Shown here: positions 63,496-64,000 of the stretch, piece by piece
How positions within the stretch are numbered: the first letter of the stretch is position 1
Layout: each line of letters begins with the position of its first letter
Source: Cellvibrio zantedeschiae
Lineage (GTDB): Bacteria; Pseudomonadota; Gammaproteobacteria; Pseudomonadales; Cellvibrionaceae
DNA length: 64,000 bases
Direction of reading: 5' to 3'
Assembly (NCBI RefSeq): GCF_014652535.1
Contig: NZ_BMYZ01000001.1
Location: forward strand, 930,001 to 994,000
Position numbers and translations under genes: made by a program
Notes under the pieces: model-generated
Database searches by the model: none
Told to the model about the DNA's origin: nothing
What the model saw: the letters and a program-made list of their open reading frames with translations, nothing else

Positions 63496-64000
63496 ATGAG
63501 TGATTTTCAACAACAAGCTTTAAAACTCGCCGCGCAGCAACAAAGCCCTACGTGGTTGGGTGATTTGCGTGCGCAAGCTGCCAACGATTGGTTTAACGTC
63601 AAATGGCCAACGCGCAAAACCGAGCACTGGAAATACACATCACTTGCGTCATTGCAAAAAAATATCCCAAATACTTGGGCGACTACATCTGTATCTGCAG
63701 ATCTAGCATTAGAATTTATTGCGGTAGATGCTATTCGCTTGGTATTTGTTAACGGTGTATTTGATCAAGCGAGTTCAACTGCATTGCAGGCTGAGGTTGT
63801 GCGTTTCTCACAAGCAAATGATGCGCAACAAAAATTAATTGTCCTGCATCTTGGTAAGGTTGTTGAAGGTCCGCAGCATTTATTTGCAACCTTGAATAAC
63901 GCCTGGGTGGATGATGGGATTTTAGTACATGTTGCGCGCAACCAAACCATAACCAAGCCAATTTATATCGTTCAAGTTTCCACGCCAGAAGCGCAAGCTG
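63496..64000 (+). CDS. sufD: Fe-S cluster assembly protein SufD (3' end beyond the window)
   Basis: The ATG at 63496 lies three bases after the sufC stop. The frame is open for 168 codons to the right edge, so the protein is cut. The N-terminal SufD pattern is visible: WPTRKTEHWKYTSLASL, LVFVNGVFDQ and WVDDGILVHVARNQTITKPIYI. SufD stabilises SufBC and aids iron entry. The C-terminal beta-helix part is outside the window. Confidence 0.92.
   Translation, partial: MSDFQQQALKLAAQQQSPTWLGDLRAQAANDWFNVKWPTRKTEHWKYTSLASLQKNIPNTWATTSVSADLALEFIAVDAIRLVFVNGVFDQASSTALQAEVVRFSQANDAQQKLIVLHLGKVVEGPQHLFATLNNAWVDDGILVHVARNQTITKPIYIVQVSTPEAQA

Overview
The window is a stretch of chromosome from a gammaproteobacterium with moderate G+C. 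Gene order and protein style point to the Cellvibrionaceae (Cellvibrio-like), close to the pseudomonads; this is inferred from gene content only. Supporting signs are the gltA / sdhCDAB / sucAB-lpd-sucCD arrangement, a monomeric isocitrate dehydrogenase, the trxB-aat-bpt-infA-clpAS-cspD-idh-rluE-nudJ-mnmA-hflD-purB gene order known from Pseudomonas, PEP-CTERM surface proteins, and a TonB-plug-like peptide of the kind seen in receptors of polysaccharide degraders. I see no rRNA, tRNA, CRISPR array, insertion sequence or prophage.

Region by region. 1-2006: a large exported/inner-membrane protein that runs off the left edge and carries a TonB-receptor-like peptide. 2.2-15.4 kb: central TCA cycle block, with gltA divergent from sdhCDAB-sucAB, then lpd and sucCD. 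15.5-17.4 kb: a PEP-CTERM C-type-lectin-like protein and a small AraC regulator / VOC protein / membrane protein operon. 17.5-19.9 kb: recA with an SOS box, a DUF4136 lipoprotein and recX. 20-25.1 kb: an RND efflux adaptor and pump and a LamG-like lipoprotein. 25.1-29.3 kb: proS, a HIT protein, an HU protein with a histone-H1-like tail, a PLD-like protein and a GNAT. 29.4-39.3 kb: roxA, purB, hflD, mnmA, a PEP-CTERM protein, nudJ, rluE and idh. 39.4-51.7 kb: a periplasmic binding protein, cspD, the N-end-rule set clpS-clpA-infA-bpt-aat, the stress operon yeaG-yeaH-ycgB, and trxB. 51.9-57.6 kb: a DUF1289 protein and a three-gene signalling operon (multi-PAS histidine kinase, single-domain receiver, REC-GGDEF-EAL). 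58.1-64 kb: trmJ, then iscR-iscS-sufB-sufC-sufD, with sufD cut by the right edge.

How it fits together. The first third makes citrate through to succinate/fumarate chemistry and feeds electrons to quinone; isocitrate dehydrogenase lies elsewhere in the window. ClpS, ClpA, Aat and Bpt form the bacterial N-degron pathway. The last block makes Fe-S clusters by a mixed scheme: an Isc regulator and an Isc-type desulfurase feed Suf scaffold genes, and a near-consensus IscR box overlaps the iscR promoter. The desulfurase lacks the C-terminal tail that docks IscU in E. coli, which fits the Suf partners.

The most unusual signal is a pair of related non-coding elements, one between purB and roxA (about 30.62-30.84 kb) and one between sufB and sufC (about 62.34-62.67 kb). 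They share a three-way-junction fold whose stems differ by compensating base changes, and both lie in the sense direction of the flanking genes. A separate palindromic element lies at 29.3 kb.
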